From: a marine actinobacterium MedAcidi-G1
GTDB lineage: Bacteria > Actinomycetota > Acidimicrobiia > Acidimicrobiales > MedAcidi-G1
Direction: 5' to 3'
Length of the DNA stretch: 64,000 bases
NCBI GenBank assembly: GCA_000817085.1
Contig: JUEM01000001.1
Coordinates: 58,568-122,567 of the forward strand
The notes under the pieces are model-generated. The model had not been told where the DNA came from. It made no database searches and worked only from the letters and a program-made list of their open reading frames with translations. This document shows positions 1 to 9,146 of the stretch, in pieces. Numbering within the stretch: the stretch's first letter is position 1; the number at the start of each line of letters is the position of its first letter. The position numbers were made by a program, and so were the translations under genes.

Positions 1-318
1 GTTCATCTAAACGGTGAATCTGTAAAATCTTGTACCGTTTTGGCTGTTCAGGCAGACGAACAAGAAGTAACAACCATTGAAGGTTTAGCAGATGGCGAAA
101 ATCTGCATCCAATGCAAGAAGCATTCCGTGATTGCCACGCGCTTCAATGCGGTTACTGCACTCCAGGAATGGTAATGGCGGCTATTTCCCTCTTAGATGA
201 AGTTCCCACGCCCACCGAGTTGGAAGTCCGTGAGGGACTGGAGGGCAACTTATGTCGATGCACGGGATATCACAACATTGTAAAAGCGGTGCTTCAAGCC
301 AGTGGAAGTAAATCATGA
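1..318 (+). CDS. coxS: Molybdenum hydroxylase (CO dehydrogenase-like) [2Fe-2S] small subunit, 5' truncated
   Basis: This is the C-terminal 105 residues of a CoxS/xanthine-dehydrogenase-type iron-sulfur subunit, which passes electrons from the molybdenum site to FAD. The reading frame is open to the first base of the window, so the start lies outside; the TTG at 40 is internal. Visible cluster ligands are Cys11 (last Cys of the plant-ferredoxin-type cluster), then Cys50/Cys53 in CGYCTPG and Cys85/Cys87 in LCRCTGY for the second cluster. Its stop overlaps the start of the FAD subunit gene by 4 bp (ATGA), so the two are translationally coupled. Family is certain; whether the substrate is CO cannot be said because the large subunit is not in the window. 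Confidence 0.93.
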   Translation, partial: VHLNGESVKSCTVLAVQADEQEVTTIEGLADGENLHPMQEAFRDCHALQCGYCTPGMVMAAISLLDEVPTPTELEVREGLEGNLCRCTGYHNIVKAVLQASGSKS

Positions 319-1139
319 TTCCCGCAGCTTTTGATTACCAGAGAGCTGATTCAAAAGAACAGGCAATTTCTTTACTAAAAGAGCACGGAGATGAGGCAAA
401 ACTTTTGGCGGGTGGGCATTCCCTGATACCTCTGATGAAATATCGGCTGGCTGCGCCTGGAGTAGTGGTAGATGTCGGTCGCATAGATGAACTTTCTTAT
501 GTGCGTGATGAAGGCAATTATTTAGCCATTGGAGCTTTAACTCGTCATCGAGAAATTGAAACCAACGAGATGGTCTTAGCTAATTCGGGACTCTTAGCGG
601 CTGCTACACAACAAGTCGGAGATCCTCAGGTGAGACATCGAGGAACAATCGGTGGGGCTTTAGCGCACGGTGATCCAGCTTCAGATATACCCTCCGCCGC
701 GTTGGCGTTAAGAGCATCGTTTATTATTGAAGGCCCTTCTGGCGAACGTGAAGTTGAAGTTGATGATTTCTTCACAGGTTTTCTTGAGACAGCTTTAGAA
801 CCAGAAGAACTTTTAACTGAAATTCGTGTTCCAAAATCACCAAACTCAAAGTGGTCATTTCAAAAATTCAATCGGCGAGCTCAAGATTGGGCAATTGTAG
901 GAGCATCGGTTTTAATAGACGATAATCAATGTGGAGTAGGGCTTGTGAACATGGACTCTAAACCTGTACGTGCCTTAGCTTTAGAGGAAGCAATTAGAAG
1001 TGGTGCCTCAGCAGAAGAAGCTTCTCAACTAGCTGCAGAGGGGCTTGAACCGCCCTCTGACTTGAATGCTTCTACTGAATATCGTTCCCACCTTGCCTGT
1101 GTTTTGACAAAAAGAGGTCTTCAAGAATCAGGAAAATAA
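315..1139 (+). CDS. coxM: Molybdenum hydroxylase FAD-binding medium subunit (CoxM-like)
   Basis: A 274-residue FAD subunit of the CO dehydrogenase/xanthine dehydrogenase family, which moves electrons from the Fe-S subunit to the quinone pool or another acceptor. The two FAD-pyrophosphate motifs are present: AGGHSLIPL at about residues 32-40 and [14 protein letters not shown] at about 111-124. Length is typical for CoxM (about 270-290). The start is fixed by the ATGA overlap with the small-subunit gene. It is followed after 47 bp by the maturation genes. Family assignment is firm; CO specificity is not shown. Confidence 0.93.
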   Translation: MIPAAFDYQRADSKEQAISLLKEHGDEAKLLAGGHSLIPLMKYRLAAPGVVVDVGRIDELSYVRDEGNYLAIGALTRHREIETNEMVLANSGLLAAATQQVGDPQVRHRGTIGGALAHGDPASDIPSAALALRASFIIEGPSGEREVEVDDFFTGFLETALEPEELLTEIRVPKSPNSKWSFQKFNRRAQDWAIVGASVLIDDNQCGVGLVNMDSKPVRALALEEAIRSGASAEEASQLAAEGLEPPSDLNASTEYRSHLACVLTKRGLQESGK

Positions 1140-1186
1140 GAGTTATTTTCTGACCGTTGAGCAAATAAGACATCTAGCCTTAATCT

Positions 1187-2098
1187 ATGGGTTTAAGAGA
1201 TGTTTCTTCGGTAGAGAAAGTTCTCGAAGAACTTTCGTCGCGGAACTATTTAGCTGATCGAGGTCTGGCTACAGCTGTTTTTCTTTCCCTCAGACAGAAT
1301 CGGCCGCTTCTCTTAGAAGGAGAAGCCGGAGTTGGAAAGACGGAACTAGCAAAGTCCCTCTCAAATTGGGCAGAAGGCGACTTGATAAGGCTCCAATGCT
1401 ATGAAGGCATAGATTCTAATCAAGCGGTATACGAATGGGATTATGCACGGCAGTTGCTGCATCTACGAACAGCAGAAGCGAGCGGTCGAACTCGAGATAT
1501 CTCTACCGACGTGCTGGAAGGGGAACTCTACGACGAAAGATTTCTTATACGACGTCCGTTACTTCAGGCTCTTTCTGTGAAAAATGCTCCACCACCTGTG
1601 TTGCTAATAGATGAAATAGACAGAGCAGATGATGAATTCGAAGCTTTTCTTCTCGAGATACTTTCGGAGTATTCGATAACTATTCCAGAATTAGGAACTT
1701 ACCGTTCAGAAGTTAAACCAATCGTTGTTATCACCTCAAATAGAACTCGAGATCTACATGATGCGTTAAAGAGAAGATGTTTCTATCACTGGGTCGAACA
1801 TCCGGATGTAGATCGAGAAGTAGAGATTATCAGAATCAGAGCCCCTAAAGTGTCACTTCTTCTTGCTGAGGAAGTCGCAAAAGCTGCAGCTTTTTTAAGA
1901 GGAATGGATTTATATAAACCTCCTGGGGTCGCTGAAACTATTGACTGGGCGGAAGCATTAGTAACTATTGGAGTTAATGATCTAGACAAAGATTCAGTTG
2001 ATGAGACTTTGGGAACTCTCATCAAGTATCGGGAAGATCAAGAAAGGGTGCGCTCGAGAGGCTTTGATGAAATCCTTTCGCTAGTGCGTCAAGGATAA
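1187..2098 (+). CDS. coxD: MoxR-family AAA+ ATPase (CoxD-like)
   Basis: A 303-residue MoxR-type AAA+ ATPase. Walker A is GEAGVGKT at about residues 45-52 and Walker B is LLIDEIDRA near 139-147, followed by sensor-1 TSNRTRD. In CO dehydrogenase operons CoxD is the chaperone-like ATPase that, with the VWA protein CoxE, is needed to build the [CuSMoO2] centre; in other MoxR/VWA pairs it remodels metalloenzymes. The next gene, a VWA protein, begins at the base after this stop, which is the classic MoxR-VWA pairing. No clear ribosome site is visible before the ATG. Confidence 0.9.
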   Translation: MGLRDVSSVEKVLEELSSRNYLADRGLATAVFLSLRQNRPLLLEGEAGVGKTELAKSLSNWAEGDLIRLQCYEGIDSNQAVYEWDYARQLLHLRTAEASGRTRDISTDVLEGELYDERFLIRRPLLQALSVKNAPPPVLLIDEIDRADDEFEAFLLEILSEYSITIPELGTYRSEVKPIVVITSNRTRDLHDALKRRCFYHWVEHPDVDREVEIIRIRAPKVSLLLAEEVAKAAAFLRGMDLYKPPGVAETIDWAEALVTIGVNDLDKDSVDETLGTLIKYREDQERVRSRGFDEILSLVRQG

Positions 2099-3220
2099 TT
2101 GAACCAAGTTATTGATGGGCAAAAGACTCTCGACAGGTACTTAGTTGATTTCGTAGATCTATTGCGAAATACAGGTGTGAAAATTTCTTTAGGCAGTTCA
2201 ATAGATTTTGGGCTCGCTGTCACGTTACTTGGAGCAGGTTCTTCTGAAGATATTTACTGGGCAGGTCGTTCGACACTTATAAATAGACCTGAGGACGTAT
2301 CAATTTACAATAAAGTTTTTAAAAAGCACTGGTTAGGTATTGACTCTTTAGCAGATGAGGTAAATAAACTCCCAGCATTAGACTTCTTGTTCGACGATTT
2401 ACCTGATGACTCAGAATTTGAAGATTCGTCAAAATCAGAAAACGAAGTTCTGAATGTCAAGTACTCGAGTTTAGAGATACTTTCTTCGAAAGATTTTTCA
2501 AATTGCAACAGAGTAGAACTTCAAGAACTCTTTCGTTTGATGAATGAGATCCGATTTACGGGCGAAATGAAGAAGTCTCGTCGAATGGTTGCAACTAAGA
2601 AACATAGAAAGTTTGATTTCGAGAAAAGTGTTAGATCTTCCTTTAGAACCGGTGGTGAGATTGTCAATAAACGCTTTCAGGAAAGCAGCAAAAGAAGAAG
2701 GCGTCTAGTTCTTTTGCTGGACATAAGTGGTTCCATGGAAGTGTATGCGCGAGTTCTTATAAGATTTGTTCACGCTGTCATGTTGGGCAGGTCTGATGTA
2801 GAAGCTTTCACTCTGGGAACCCGTCTGACGCGTTTGACTAAAGAACTTTCTACACGAAATCCTGATGCGGCATTATCGAGGGCTTCCGAGGCTGTAGATG
2901 ACTGGTCAGGCGGTACGCGTTTAGGAGAAGGCATCAAAGAATTCAATGACCACTGGGGAATTAGGGGAATGGCTAGAGGGGCAACTGTTTTAATCCTTTC
3001 TGATGGTTGGGACCGCGGAGACTCAGAAATAGTTGCTGAACAGATGAAACGGTTACGTCGAGTGACTCACAGAATTGTTTGGGCTAATCCGTTAAAAGCA
3101 ACTCCTGATTATGAACCGCTAGCAAAGGGTATGGCTGCTGCTTTGCCTCATATTGATAATTTTGTTGAAGGAAATTCTTTTGATTCGCTTAAAGATTTAT
3201 CAATGCTGCTAACTGAATAA
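2099..3220 (+). CDS. coxE: VWA-domain protein (CoxE-like), partner of the MoxR ATPase
   Basis: A 373-residue cytosolic CoxE-type protein with a C-terminal von Willebrand factor A domain. The metal-ion-dependent adhesion site is DISGS at residues 208-212, and a second acidic loop reads LSDGWDRGD. The N-terminal half is a helical region with a Ser/Asp/Glu-rich stretch near 100-120. The start is TTG, placed directly after the TAA of the ATPase gene, so the two are co-translated. CoxE works with CoxD in metal-centre maturation of the hydroxylase. Family clear; direct role inferred from context. Confidence 0.9.
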   Translation: MNQVIDGQKTLDRYLVDFVDLLRNTGVKISLGSSIDFGLAVTLLGAGSSEDIYWAGRSTLINRPEDVSIYNKVFKKHWLGIDSLADEVNKLPALDFLFDDLPDDSEFEDSSKSENEVLNVKYSSLEILSSKDFSNCNRVELQELFRLMNEIRFTGEMKKSRRMVATKKHRKFDFEKSVRSSFRTGGEIVNKRFQESSKRRRRLVLLLDISGSMEVYARVLIRFVHAVMLGRSDVEAFTLGTRLTRLTKELSTRNPDAALSRASEAVDDWSGGTRLGEGIKEFNDHWGIRGMARGATVLILSDGWDRGDSEIVAEQMKRLRRVTHRIVWANPLKATPDYEPLAKGMAAALPHIDNFVEGNSFDSLKDLSMLLTE

Positions 3221-3257
3221 AGTACATAGTTAGAATTGGAGAGGACCTAATTTAAAT

Positions 3258-3572
3258 ATGAAAGAAATTGTCAAAGATATTCGTCGCTGGCAGAAGCAGG
3301 AAAAAAAAATTGCTGTTGCGCGCGTGATCGATCTTGACGGTTCTGGGCCGCGGTTACCAGGAGCAGCGATGGCGGTGACTGAGGAAGGTGAAGTGTCGGG
3401 TTCCGTTTCTGGAGGATGTGTAGAGGGAGCTGTTGTTTTAGAAGCACTTGAAGTTATTAAAAATAATACAAGACATATTGTTTCTTTTGGGTACAGCGAT
3501 GAAGAAGCTTTTTCGGTGGGACTGACTTGCGGAGGAACAGTGCACCTTTTCATTGAGCCGCTCGACTGGTAA
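3258..3572 (+). CDS. XdhC/CoxI-family accessory protein, short form
   Basis: A 104-residue protein that consists only of the XdhC/CoxI N-terminal domain. The hallmark SGGCVEGAV with its conserved Cys lies at about residues 50-58, and a second conserved patch GLTCGGTVHLFIEP ends the protein. XdhC proteins bind and sulfurate molybdenum cofactor before it is inserted into the hydroxylase. A GGAGAGGA ribosome site lies about 12 bases before the ATG. The Rossmann half of the family is in the next gene, 3 bp downstream, so the two probably act together. Confidence 0.88.
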   Translation: MKEIVKDIRRWQKQEKKIAVARVIDLDGSGPRLPGAAMAVTEEGEVSGSVSGGCVEGAVVLEALEVIKNNTRHIVSFGYSDEEAFSVGLTCGGTVHLFIEPLDW

Positions 3573-3575
3573 GAG

Positions 3576-4394
3576 ATGAACGGTAAACCTAAAAAAGATA
3601 TCTCCATTTTCGATCGCATGGAAAGGCTTCTTGAAAAGGAAGAGTCTTTTGCTTTGGTTACTGTGGTGAAGGGACCACCTGTAGGTAAGAAAATGATTGT
3701 TTTCCCCGATGAAAAAAGTGGAGATGGCTTTGAAGGGTCATTGGGGAACAGGAGTCTGGATCGAGTGGTTTCGCGCGATGCACGAGGAGAATTAGCAGCT
3801 GGGCGCAGTGGTGTTAGGAACTATGGGGAGTCTGGTGAAGCCAGAGAAGAAACTATTCAAGTTTTCGTGGAGTCATTCATAAAACCTCCACAATTGCTCA
3901 TAGTTGGAGCAGTTGATTTCACGGCGGCTTTAGTGAAGATAGGCAAAGTTCTTGGTTTTCGCGTAATCGTCTGTGATGCCAGGGAAGTATTCGCAACGAC
4001 TCAACGTTTTCCTCTCGCTGATGAAGTAATTGTTGAGTGGCCAAACAAAGTGATTGAAGAACTTGGTCAGACTCTTGGTCCTAGAGACGCTGTTTGTATT
4101 CTGACTCATGATGCAAAGTTTGATGTCCCAGCGGTAGTTTCAGCATTAACTACAGAAGTTGGTTATATAGGAGTTATGGGATCACGCAAAACTCATGAAG
4201 ATCGTACAAATCGTTTAAATGAAGTTGGGGTTACTGTAAAAGAAATCGAAAGACTCAGGTCGCCAATCGGTTTAGATATAGGCTCTCGAACTCCTGAAGA
4301 AACAGCCATATCTATAGTGGCGGAGATAATCGCTTTAAGAACTGGTCGTTCATCTACATCTCTTTCAGAAACCCACGGTCCAATCCATGATTGA
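3576..4394 (+). CDS. coxF: XdhC/CoxF-family protein with C-terminal Rossmann domain
   Basis: A 272-residue protein with a degenerate XdhC/CoxI-like N-terminus (residues 1-100, lacking the SGGCVE motif of its neighbour) and an XdhC Rossmann domain from about 105 onward. The latter shows PPQLLIVGAVDF, RVIVCDARE, RFPLADEV and the late GVMGSRKT. It is probably the second component that handles or sulfurates molybdenum cofactor for the hydroxylase. It starts 3 bp after the preceding XdhC-like gene. The loss of the Cys motif here and its presence in the 104-residue neighbour suggest the two proteins share the work. Confidence 0.88.
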   Translation: MNGKPKKDISIFDRMERLLEKEESFALVTVVKGPPVGKKMIVFPDEKSGDGFEGSLGNRSLDRVVSRDARGELAAGRSGVRNYGESGEAREETIQVFVESFIKPPQLLIVGAVDFTAALVKIGKVLGFRVIVCDAREVFATTQRFPLADEVIVEWPNKVIEELGQTLGPRDAVCILTHDAKFDVPAVVSALTTEVGYIGVMGSRKTHEDRTNRLNEVGVTVKEIERLRSPIGLDIGSRTPEETAISIVAEIIALRTGRSSTSLSETHGPIHD

Positions 4395-4409
4395 TTTAAG
4401 GTTGAGTAA

Positions 4410-4967
4410 ATGACAGTTGCGGCAGTAATTCTTGCAGCGGGAAGAGGGGAGCGTTGGGATAAACAAGGTCACAAATTGCTCGCAAAACTCAATGGCAAAC
4501 CAGTTGTTTCATGGGCTATCAATTCAGCTGTTGAGGCTCAGTTGGATGAATTGATAGTGATTACAGGCTCAGTGGATCTTTCGGATCTGGTACCTAATGA
4601 AGCTACTTTATTACACAATAATAATTGGGAGTCTGGCCAATCAAGTTCATTGATAGTTGCTACTAATTGGGCAAAAGAAAAAGGCCATGATGCTGTCGTA
4701 GTAGGGCTTGGAGATATGCCGGGTGTTTCCAAAGAAGCGTGGATCTCAGTAGCTGAGTGCCCAGACCATTTGGTCATAGCTACTTTTGATGGTGAAAGAA
4801 GGCCTCCAACAAAAATTTCTTCAGAGTTTTTTGAATATTTACCAATAGAGGGTGATGTAGGGGCGAGGCCCCTGTTGAATGGAAGTAATTACAAAGTTAC
4901 AGAAATAGTCTGTATAGGTAACGGTAATGACATCGACACATTTGAGGATTTGGAACAATGGAGCTAA
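4410..4967 (+). CDS. MobA-like nucleotidyltransferase (MocA type)
   Basis: A 185-residue NTP-transferase of the MobA/MocA group, which transfers CMP or GMP to molybdopterin to make the dinucleotide cofactor used by CO dehydrogenase-type hydroxylases. The N-terminal signature AAVILAAGRGERW and the following KLLAKLNGKPVVSW match the nucleotide-binding loop and Lys of the family, and GLGDMPGVS is the metal-binding Asp motif. Length is typical. It overlaps the next gene by 10 bp. MocA (cytidylyl) is the likelier specificity from context. Confidence 0.88.
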   Translation: MTVAAVILAAGRGERWDKQGHKLLAKLNGKPVVSWAINSAVEAQLDELIVITGSVDLSDLVPNEATLLHNNNWESGQSSSLIVATNWAKEKGHDAVVVGLGDMPGVSKEAWISVAECPDHLVIATFDGERRPPTKISSEFFEYLPIEGDVGARPLLNGSNYKVTEIVCIGNGNDIDTFEDLEQWS

Positions 4968-5542
4968 ATAACGATTTTGAAGTATCTGCACCTATAGAGA
5001 AAGTTTGGGAAGTTATAAATGACGTCGAGTTGATAGCACCTTGTTTGCCTGGCGCCCAGTTGGAAGAAGTTGAGAATGACGAATACAGAGGATTTGTAAA
5101 GATTAAGGTCGGCCCAATAACAGCACAATATAAAGGTGTTGCAAAGTTTGTGGAGAAAGATGATTCTAACCACCGTGTAGTAATTAGGGGTGAAGGACGT
5201 GATACGCGTGGAGCGGGTAATGCGGCTGCTGATATAACAGCATCTTTGGAACCGACTGAAGAAGGCACCCTCGTAACTGTTGTTACAGATTTGAAGATAA
5301 CAGGCAAAGTAGCTCAGTTTGGACGCGGCGTTATGGCTGATATTAGCAAAAAATTAATGGGGCAATTTGCCGATAATTTAAGCGAATTGGTTCTTGCTGA
5401 AGGAGGAGATTCTCCAAGTAGCAAATCAGAAGATTCGGATAACCAAGAGCCAGAAGCGATAGATTTACTCAGTGTTGCTGGTAGCTCAATTGGAAAGAAG
5501 TTAGTACCAGGGTGGATAAGGAACCGACAAGAGAAGACGTAG
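4958..5542 (+). CDS. coxG: CoxG-family SRPBCC protein
   Basis: A 194-residue CoxG (carbon monoxide dehydrogenase subunit G) protein. The START/SRPBCC fold is evident from the opening FEVSAPIEKVWEVINDVELIAPCLPGA and later KVGPITAQYKG. The C-terminal 45 residues are acidic, Ser-rich and then basic. CoxG proteins have been linked to membrane anchoring or lipid/quinone delivery for the hydroxylase. A GAGG ribosome site lies inside the upstream gene at 4944-4947, 10 bases before the ATG. It is the last gene of the cluster. Confidence 0.88.
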   Translation: MELNNDFEVSAPIEKVWEVINDVELIAPCLPGAQLEEVENDEYRGFVKIKVGPITAQYKGVAKFVEKDDSNHRVVIRGEGRDTRGAGNAAADITASLEPTEEGTLVTVVTDLKITGKVAQFGRGVMADISKKLMGQFADNLSELVLAEGGDSPSSKSEDSDNQEPEAIDLLSVAGSSIGKKLVPGWIRNRQEKT

Positions 5543-5973
5543 TCTTTGTAACCGAGAGTCTCGGTCGTAAACCCGAAGGTTCGTTTACTGTGACCGTTAG
5601 AGACGAATTAGGTTGCCCGCGTGTCATTCGTAACGATCCCCTGTTGGCGGATGGAAGACCCATGCCAACGCTGTATTGGTTAGTTGACCCTCACATTAGA
5701 AGCAAAATAGGGACCTTGGAGTCACAAGGGGGTGTTAAACAAGCAGAAAAAGAATGTGATTCTGATTCCCTTAAAGAAGCACATGAGAGATACGGCAAGG
5801 AAAGAGATTTACAAATCCCTGATTCCTACAGCGGCCCTCAACCTTCCGGCGGAGTTGGGGGGACACGCAAGGGCGTCAAATGTTTACATGCTCACTACGC
5901 GTGGTTCTTAGCAGGTGGGGATGATCCTGTAGGCGCATGGGTTGATAGGGCTCTAAAAGAAATCAAATGTTGA
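5512..5973 (+). CDS. DUF501 family protein
   Basis: A 153-residue DUF501 protein, a family of unknown function conserved in Actinobacteria beside the ppx gene. Family landmarks are the N-terminal LGRKPEGSFTV, the middle DGRPMPTLYWLVDP, and the C-terminal GGVGGTRKGVKCLHAHYAWFLAGGDDPVG with a Cys-x2-His-x-His group that could bind metal. The start is GTG inside the coxG end (31-bp overlap). Upstream genes normally seen next to DUF501 (eno, ftsB/divIC) are replaced here by the cox operon. Confidence 0.85.
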   Translation: MDKEPTREDVVFVTESLGRKPEGSFTVTVRDELGCPRVIRNDPLLADGRPMPTLYWLVDPHIRSKIGTLESQGGVKQAEKECDSDSLKEAHERYGKERDLQIPDSYSGPQPSGGVGGTRKGVKCLHAHYAWFLAGGDDPVGAWVDRALKEIKC

Positions 5974-5992
5974 ACAAAATGAAAATATTCAG

Positions 5993-6916
5993 ATGAATAA
6001 CGTTAATTATGCGGCTATAGATTGTGGTACAAATTCCACGCGTTTATTGATTGGTAACAAACGTGAAACGTTAGATAGACAAATGAGAATAACCCGTTTA
6101 GGGCAGGGCGTAGGTAAAACGGCAGAGCTTTCGGAGGAGGCAATGTCGCGTGTGCTCAATGTGCTTGAGGATTTCCGTAAACGTTTTGAGACCCATGGGG
6201 TCTCTGAAGTTCGCATGGTTGCAACATCCGCAGTTCGTGATGCCAGTAACAGGGATGATTTTTTTAATGAAGTTGAATCAATAATAGGCGTGACACCAGA
6301 GTTGTTGTCTGGGCAAGAAGAGGGGCGCTTGGCATTTGCAGGCGCAGTATCCGAACTAGACATATCAGATGGCCCTTTTTTGGTAGTAGATATAGGCGGA
6401 GGCTCCACAGAGTTTGTTTTTGGGAGTCAAGAAGCTGAAGGTGTTTATTCGTGTCAAATGGGTTGCGTCCGGCTTACTGAAGAATTTGTTGAGAATGACC
6501 CTCCGTTGCCAGAAGAGTTGCTTGCTTGTCTTAGTGTCGCTGAAAGACACATCGATGATGTAATAAGGGAAATCCCTAATATCGATCAAGCGATTACTCT
6601 AGTTGGATTAGCAGGAACTGTGTCCAGCGTTGCTGCTATAGAAATAGGTTTAGAAAAATACGATAGAAAAGAAATTCATCATTTTTGCTTATCGAAAGAT
6701 GCCGTTGAAGACGTCTTCAGAACTTTAGCCACAGAAAATCGACAGGAGAGAGTTTCTAATCCTGGACTTGAAGAAGCCCGTGCGGATGTGATTGTTGCTG
6801 GAACGTCAGTTCTCGTGAAGATTATGCGGCAATTAGGATTTACAGAATGCTTGGTTTCAGAATCGGACATATTAGACGGAATCTTGAGTTCGATGGTTCT
6901 TCAAGGCGATAAGTAA
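5993..6916 (+). CDS. ppx: Ppx/GppA exopolyphosphatase family protein
   Basis: A 307-residue sugar-kinase/actin-fold phosphatase that hydrolyses polyphosphate or pppGpp. The phosphate-1 motif AIDCGTNSTRLLI is at residues 7-19 and the phosphate-2 motif VVDIGGGSTEFVFG at about 126-139; a late GLAGTVSSVAAIE loop also fits. It has only the two core subdomains, the short form usual in Actinobacteria. It follows DUF501 by 19 bp, the conserved actinobacterial arrangement. Confidence 0.93.
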   Translation: MNNVNYAAIDCGTNSTRLLIGNKRETLDRQMRITRLGQGVGKTAELSEEAMSRVLNVLEDFRKRFETHGVSEVRMVATSAVRDASNRDDFFNEVESIIGVTPELLSGQEEGRLAFAGAVSELDISDGPFLVVDIGGGSTEFVFGSQEAEGVYSCQMGCVRLTEEFVENDPPLPEELLACLSVAERHIDDVIREIPNIDQAITLVGLAGTVSSVAAIEIGLEKYDRKEIHHFCLSKDAVEDVFRTLATENRQERVSNPGLEEARADVIVAGTSVLVKIMRQLGFTECLVSESDILDGILSSMVLQGDK

Positions 6917-6984
6917 TTAATTTTGAAGTATTTTAAAATAGTGAGCGTTTCTTTGCCGAAAGATTCCAAGAGGAAGGTCGTATT

Positions 6985-7572
6985 TTGCTGCTGAAGGGCC
7001 GGCGCGTTCAACTAAGACCGCTACTTCTGGAAGACTTTGAAACCTGGCGTGATGTAAGGCTTTCTAATTATGATTGGCTGGTGCCTTGGGAACCCAAGCA
7101 GAATCTTAAGACCCCTGAGTCTATGACTGATAAGTATTATTTTGAGAGTCGTTGCGCAAATCGGGAAAGAGAAATGGAGCTTGGAGCATCTGCATCATTT
7201 GGTATTTTTGTATCTGATCAATTTGTGGGTGAGATAAATATTTCAAATATTACGCGAGGCGCTTTTCAAAGTGGCCATGTGGGATATTGGATTGACGAGA
7301 ATAGTGCTGGAAATGGCTACACGCCTGAGGCTTTACTTTTAGTAATCAAGTTTGCCTTTGAAGATTTACTGCTTCACCGAGTTCAAGTCTCGATAGTTCC
7401 CCGAAACCGTTCTTCGCGTCGAGTAGTTGAGAAGTTGGATTTAAGGTGTGAAGGTTTGGCGGAAAAATATCTAGAAATAAACGGGGTATGGGAAGATCAC
7501 CTTAGATATGCAATAACTGTTGAGGAATGGCAAGTTAGGAAGTCTCTTGTATGCGCGGATTGGTTGGATTGA
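6985..7572 (+). CDS. GNAT N-acetyltransferase (RimJ/RimL-like)
   Basis: A 195-residue GNAT acetyltransferase of the RimJ/RimL (ribosomal protein N-acetyltransferase) group, using acetyl-CoA. Recognisable parts are the opening GRRVQLRPLLLEDFETW, the GHVGYWIDENSAGNGYTPEAL acetyl-CoA region near 110-130, and HRVQVSIVPRNRSSRRVVEKL. The TTG start is chosen because AGGAAGG at 6971-6977 sits 7 bases upstream. The acceptor is unknown. It ends convergently 47 bp from the photolyase gene. Confidence 0.85.
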   Translation: MLLKGRRVQLRPLLLEDFETWRDVRLSNYDWLVPWEPKQNLKTPESMTDKYYFESRCANREREMELGASASFGIFVSDQFVGEINISNITRGAFQSGHVGYWIDENSAGNGYTPEALLLVIKFAFEDLLLHRVQVSIVPRNRSSRRVVEKLDLRCEGLAEKYLEINGVWEDHLRYAITVEEWQVRKSLVCADWLD

Positions 7573-7619
7573 TTTATTCAAAAAGAAGCAGAACTGTGCT
7601 TACTAGATTTTCGATTTTG

Positions 7620-9119
7620 TTATAGCTCTCCGTTATCAAGAAGCTTTAATACTTCTTTAGCTCTTTTACGAGTAGATTCGAGATCTTTTAAACGATTTAG
7701 TCCGCCTAGTTGCCTTGAAAGGCGATGGTTTTTACCCAGAATCTTTTTATTACGATCCAAGAAGTCCCAGTAGAGAGTTGTAAAAGGACAGGCATCAGAA
7801 CCTGTTCTTTTCTTAGGGTCATATTTGCATGTTTTGCAAAAGTCGCTCATCCGGTTTATATAAGCGCCCCCGCTTGCATATGGTTTGGTAGACATTAATC
7901 CGCCGTCAGCAAATAGGGCCATACCTAAAACATTGGGTAGCATTACCCATTCTGCTGCATCAACAAAATTCGCCCACATCCATTCATTCATTTCATGTGG
8001 GTCTATTCCTGCAGTAAGCGCAAGATTACCGAGGATCATTAGTCTTTCGATGTGGTGAGCGTACCCGTTTTCATAAATGTTATTTATCACACTTCCCACA
8101 CATGACATTTGAGTTTTTGCTTTTTCAGTAAATGCTGGAGGTAGGGAACGGTTAGCGTTCAGGAAGTTATTTTCCCTGTATTTTGGCATCCAAAGCCAAT
8201 AGACACCCCATACATATTCTCGCCAACCTAAAATTTGACGGATAAAGCCTTCGATACTATTTAATGGAATATTTTTCTGAGTCAGAAGGGCGTCTTCCGC
8301 GGCTTTTAGAACCTCCTGTGGGTGCAGTAAACCAAGGTTCAATGAAGAACTTAAACATGAATGAGATAGCTTCCATTCTGATTTCAGCATCGCATCTTCG
8401 TGAGGACCAAAAGAGAATAAAGCAGTTTCGATGAATTCTGTTAGACGTTTTTGTGCTTGCTCTCTAGTGGTAGGCCAAAGTCCTCTAGGGGGCTCACCCC
8501 AACCTTTGGGCATTCTCTCTATAACTTCACGATCTATATGATCTAGAGGGAAAAGAGTTATTTCTGGCCATGACCTGCCATCTGAAGGCGGTGGTTCACG
8601 GTTTTCATCATCGTAATTCCATCTTCCACCGAGTGGTTCACTTCCATTCATCAATATGTCTAGACGTTTTCGCTGCCATCTATAAAAATCTTCCATACGA
8701 ATTTTTTTACGATCTGTGGACCAATCGGCAAAATCTTCATAGTGGCACATGAACTGATTGTTCTTCACTAAGTTCACTCCAAGATTTTTTAATAAAGCTA
8801 AGCCATCCCAGTTCATTGGTTCCATAGCGACGATTTCGGAAACTTCATGGGTTTTGCGGTGAGCCACTAAACCTTCTTTAAGTGTTGAAGATTTACGGTA
8901 GTCAACTTCGAATCCTTTTTTTTCTAATTCATCTGCAAAGTGAGACATAGCTGAAATTACGAGATGTATTCGTTGGTTGTGCCAGCGTTTGGAGGCAATT
9001 TTTGCCGTATTTTCTACTATTAGTATTCTGCATTCACCAGGGGATTTGTCGATGAGTGAAGAGATGTTTGGATTCAATTGATCACCAAGAATCAAAACAG
9101 TAGGTAGGGCCTTATTCAT
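7620..9119 (-). CDS. Iron-sulfur cryptochrome/photolyase-related protein (PhrB/FeS-BCP type)
   Basis: A 499-residue member of the deoxyribodipyrimidine photolyase-related family (prokaryotic (6-4) photolyases, FeS-BCP). It opens with VLILGDQLNP and has the FAD-domain landmarks GFIRQILGWREYVWG and HHIERLMILGNLALTAG. Four cysteines at 340, 428, 431 and 444 match the spacing I recall for the [4Fe-4S] ligands of Agrobacterium PhrB (gaps of 88, 3 and 13 residues), so the cluster should be intact. It repairs UV photoproducts with FAD and light, which fits a surface-water organism. Confidence 0.93.
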   Translation of the reverse strand: MNKALPTVLILGDQLNPNISSLIDKSPGECRILIVENTAKIASKRWHNQRIHLVISAMSHFADELEKKGFEVDYRKSSTLKEGLVAHRKTHEVSEIVAMEPMNWDGLALLKNLGVNLVKNNQFMCHYEDFADWSTDRKKIRMEDFYRWQRKRLDILMNGSEPLGGRWNYDDENREPPPSDGRSWPEITLFPLDHIDREVIERMPKGWGEPPRGLWPTTREQAQKRLTEFIETALFSFGPHEDAMLKSEWKLSHSCLSSSLNLGLLHPQEVLKAAEDALLTQKNIPLNSIEGFIRQILGWREYVWGVYWLWMPKYRENNFLNANRSLPPAFTEKAKTQMSCVGSVINNIYENGYAHHIERLMILGNLALTAGIDPHEMNEWMWANFVDAAEWVMLPNVLGMALFADGGLMSTKPYASGGAYINRMSDFCKTCKYDPKKRTGSDACPFTTLYWDFLDRNKKILGKNHRLSRQLGGLNRLKDLESTRKRAKEVLKLLDNGEL

Positions 9120-9146
9120 ATCTATTAGCTTTCGATGTTTTTACTC

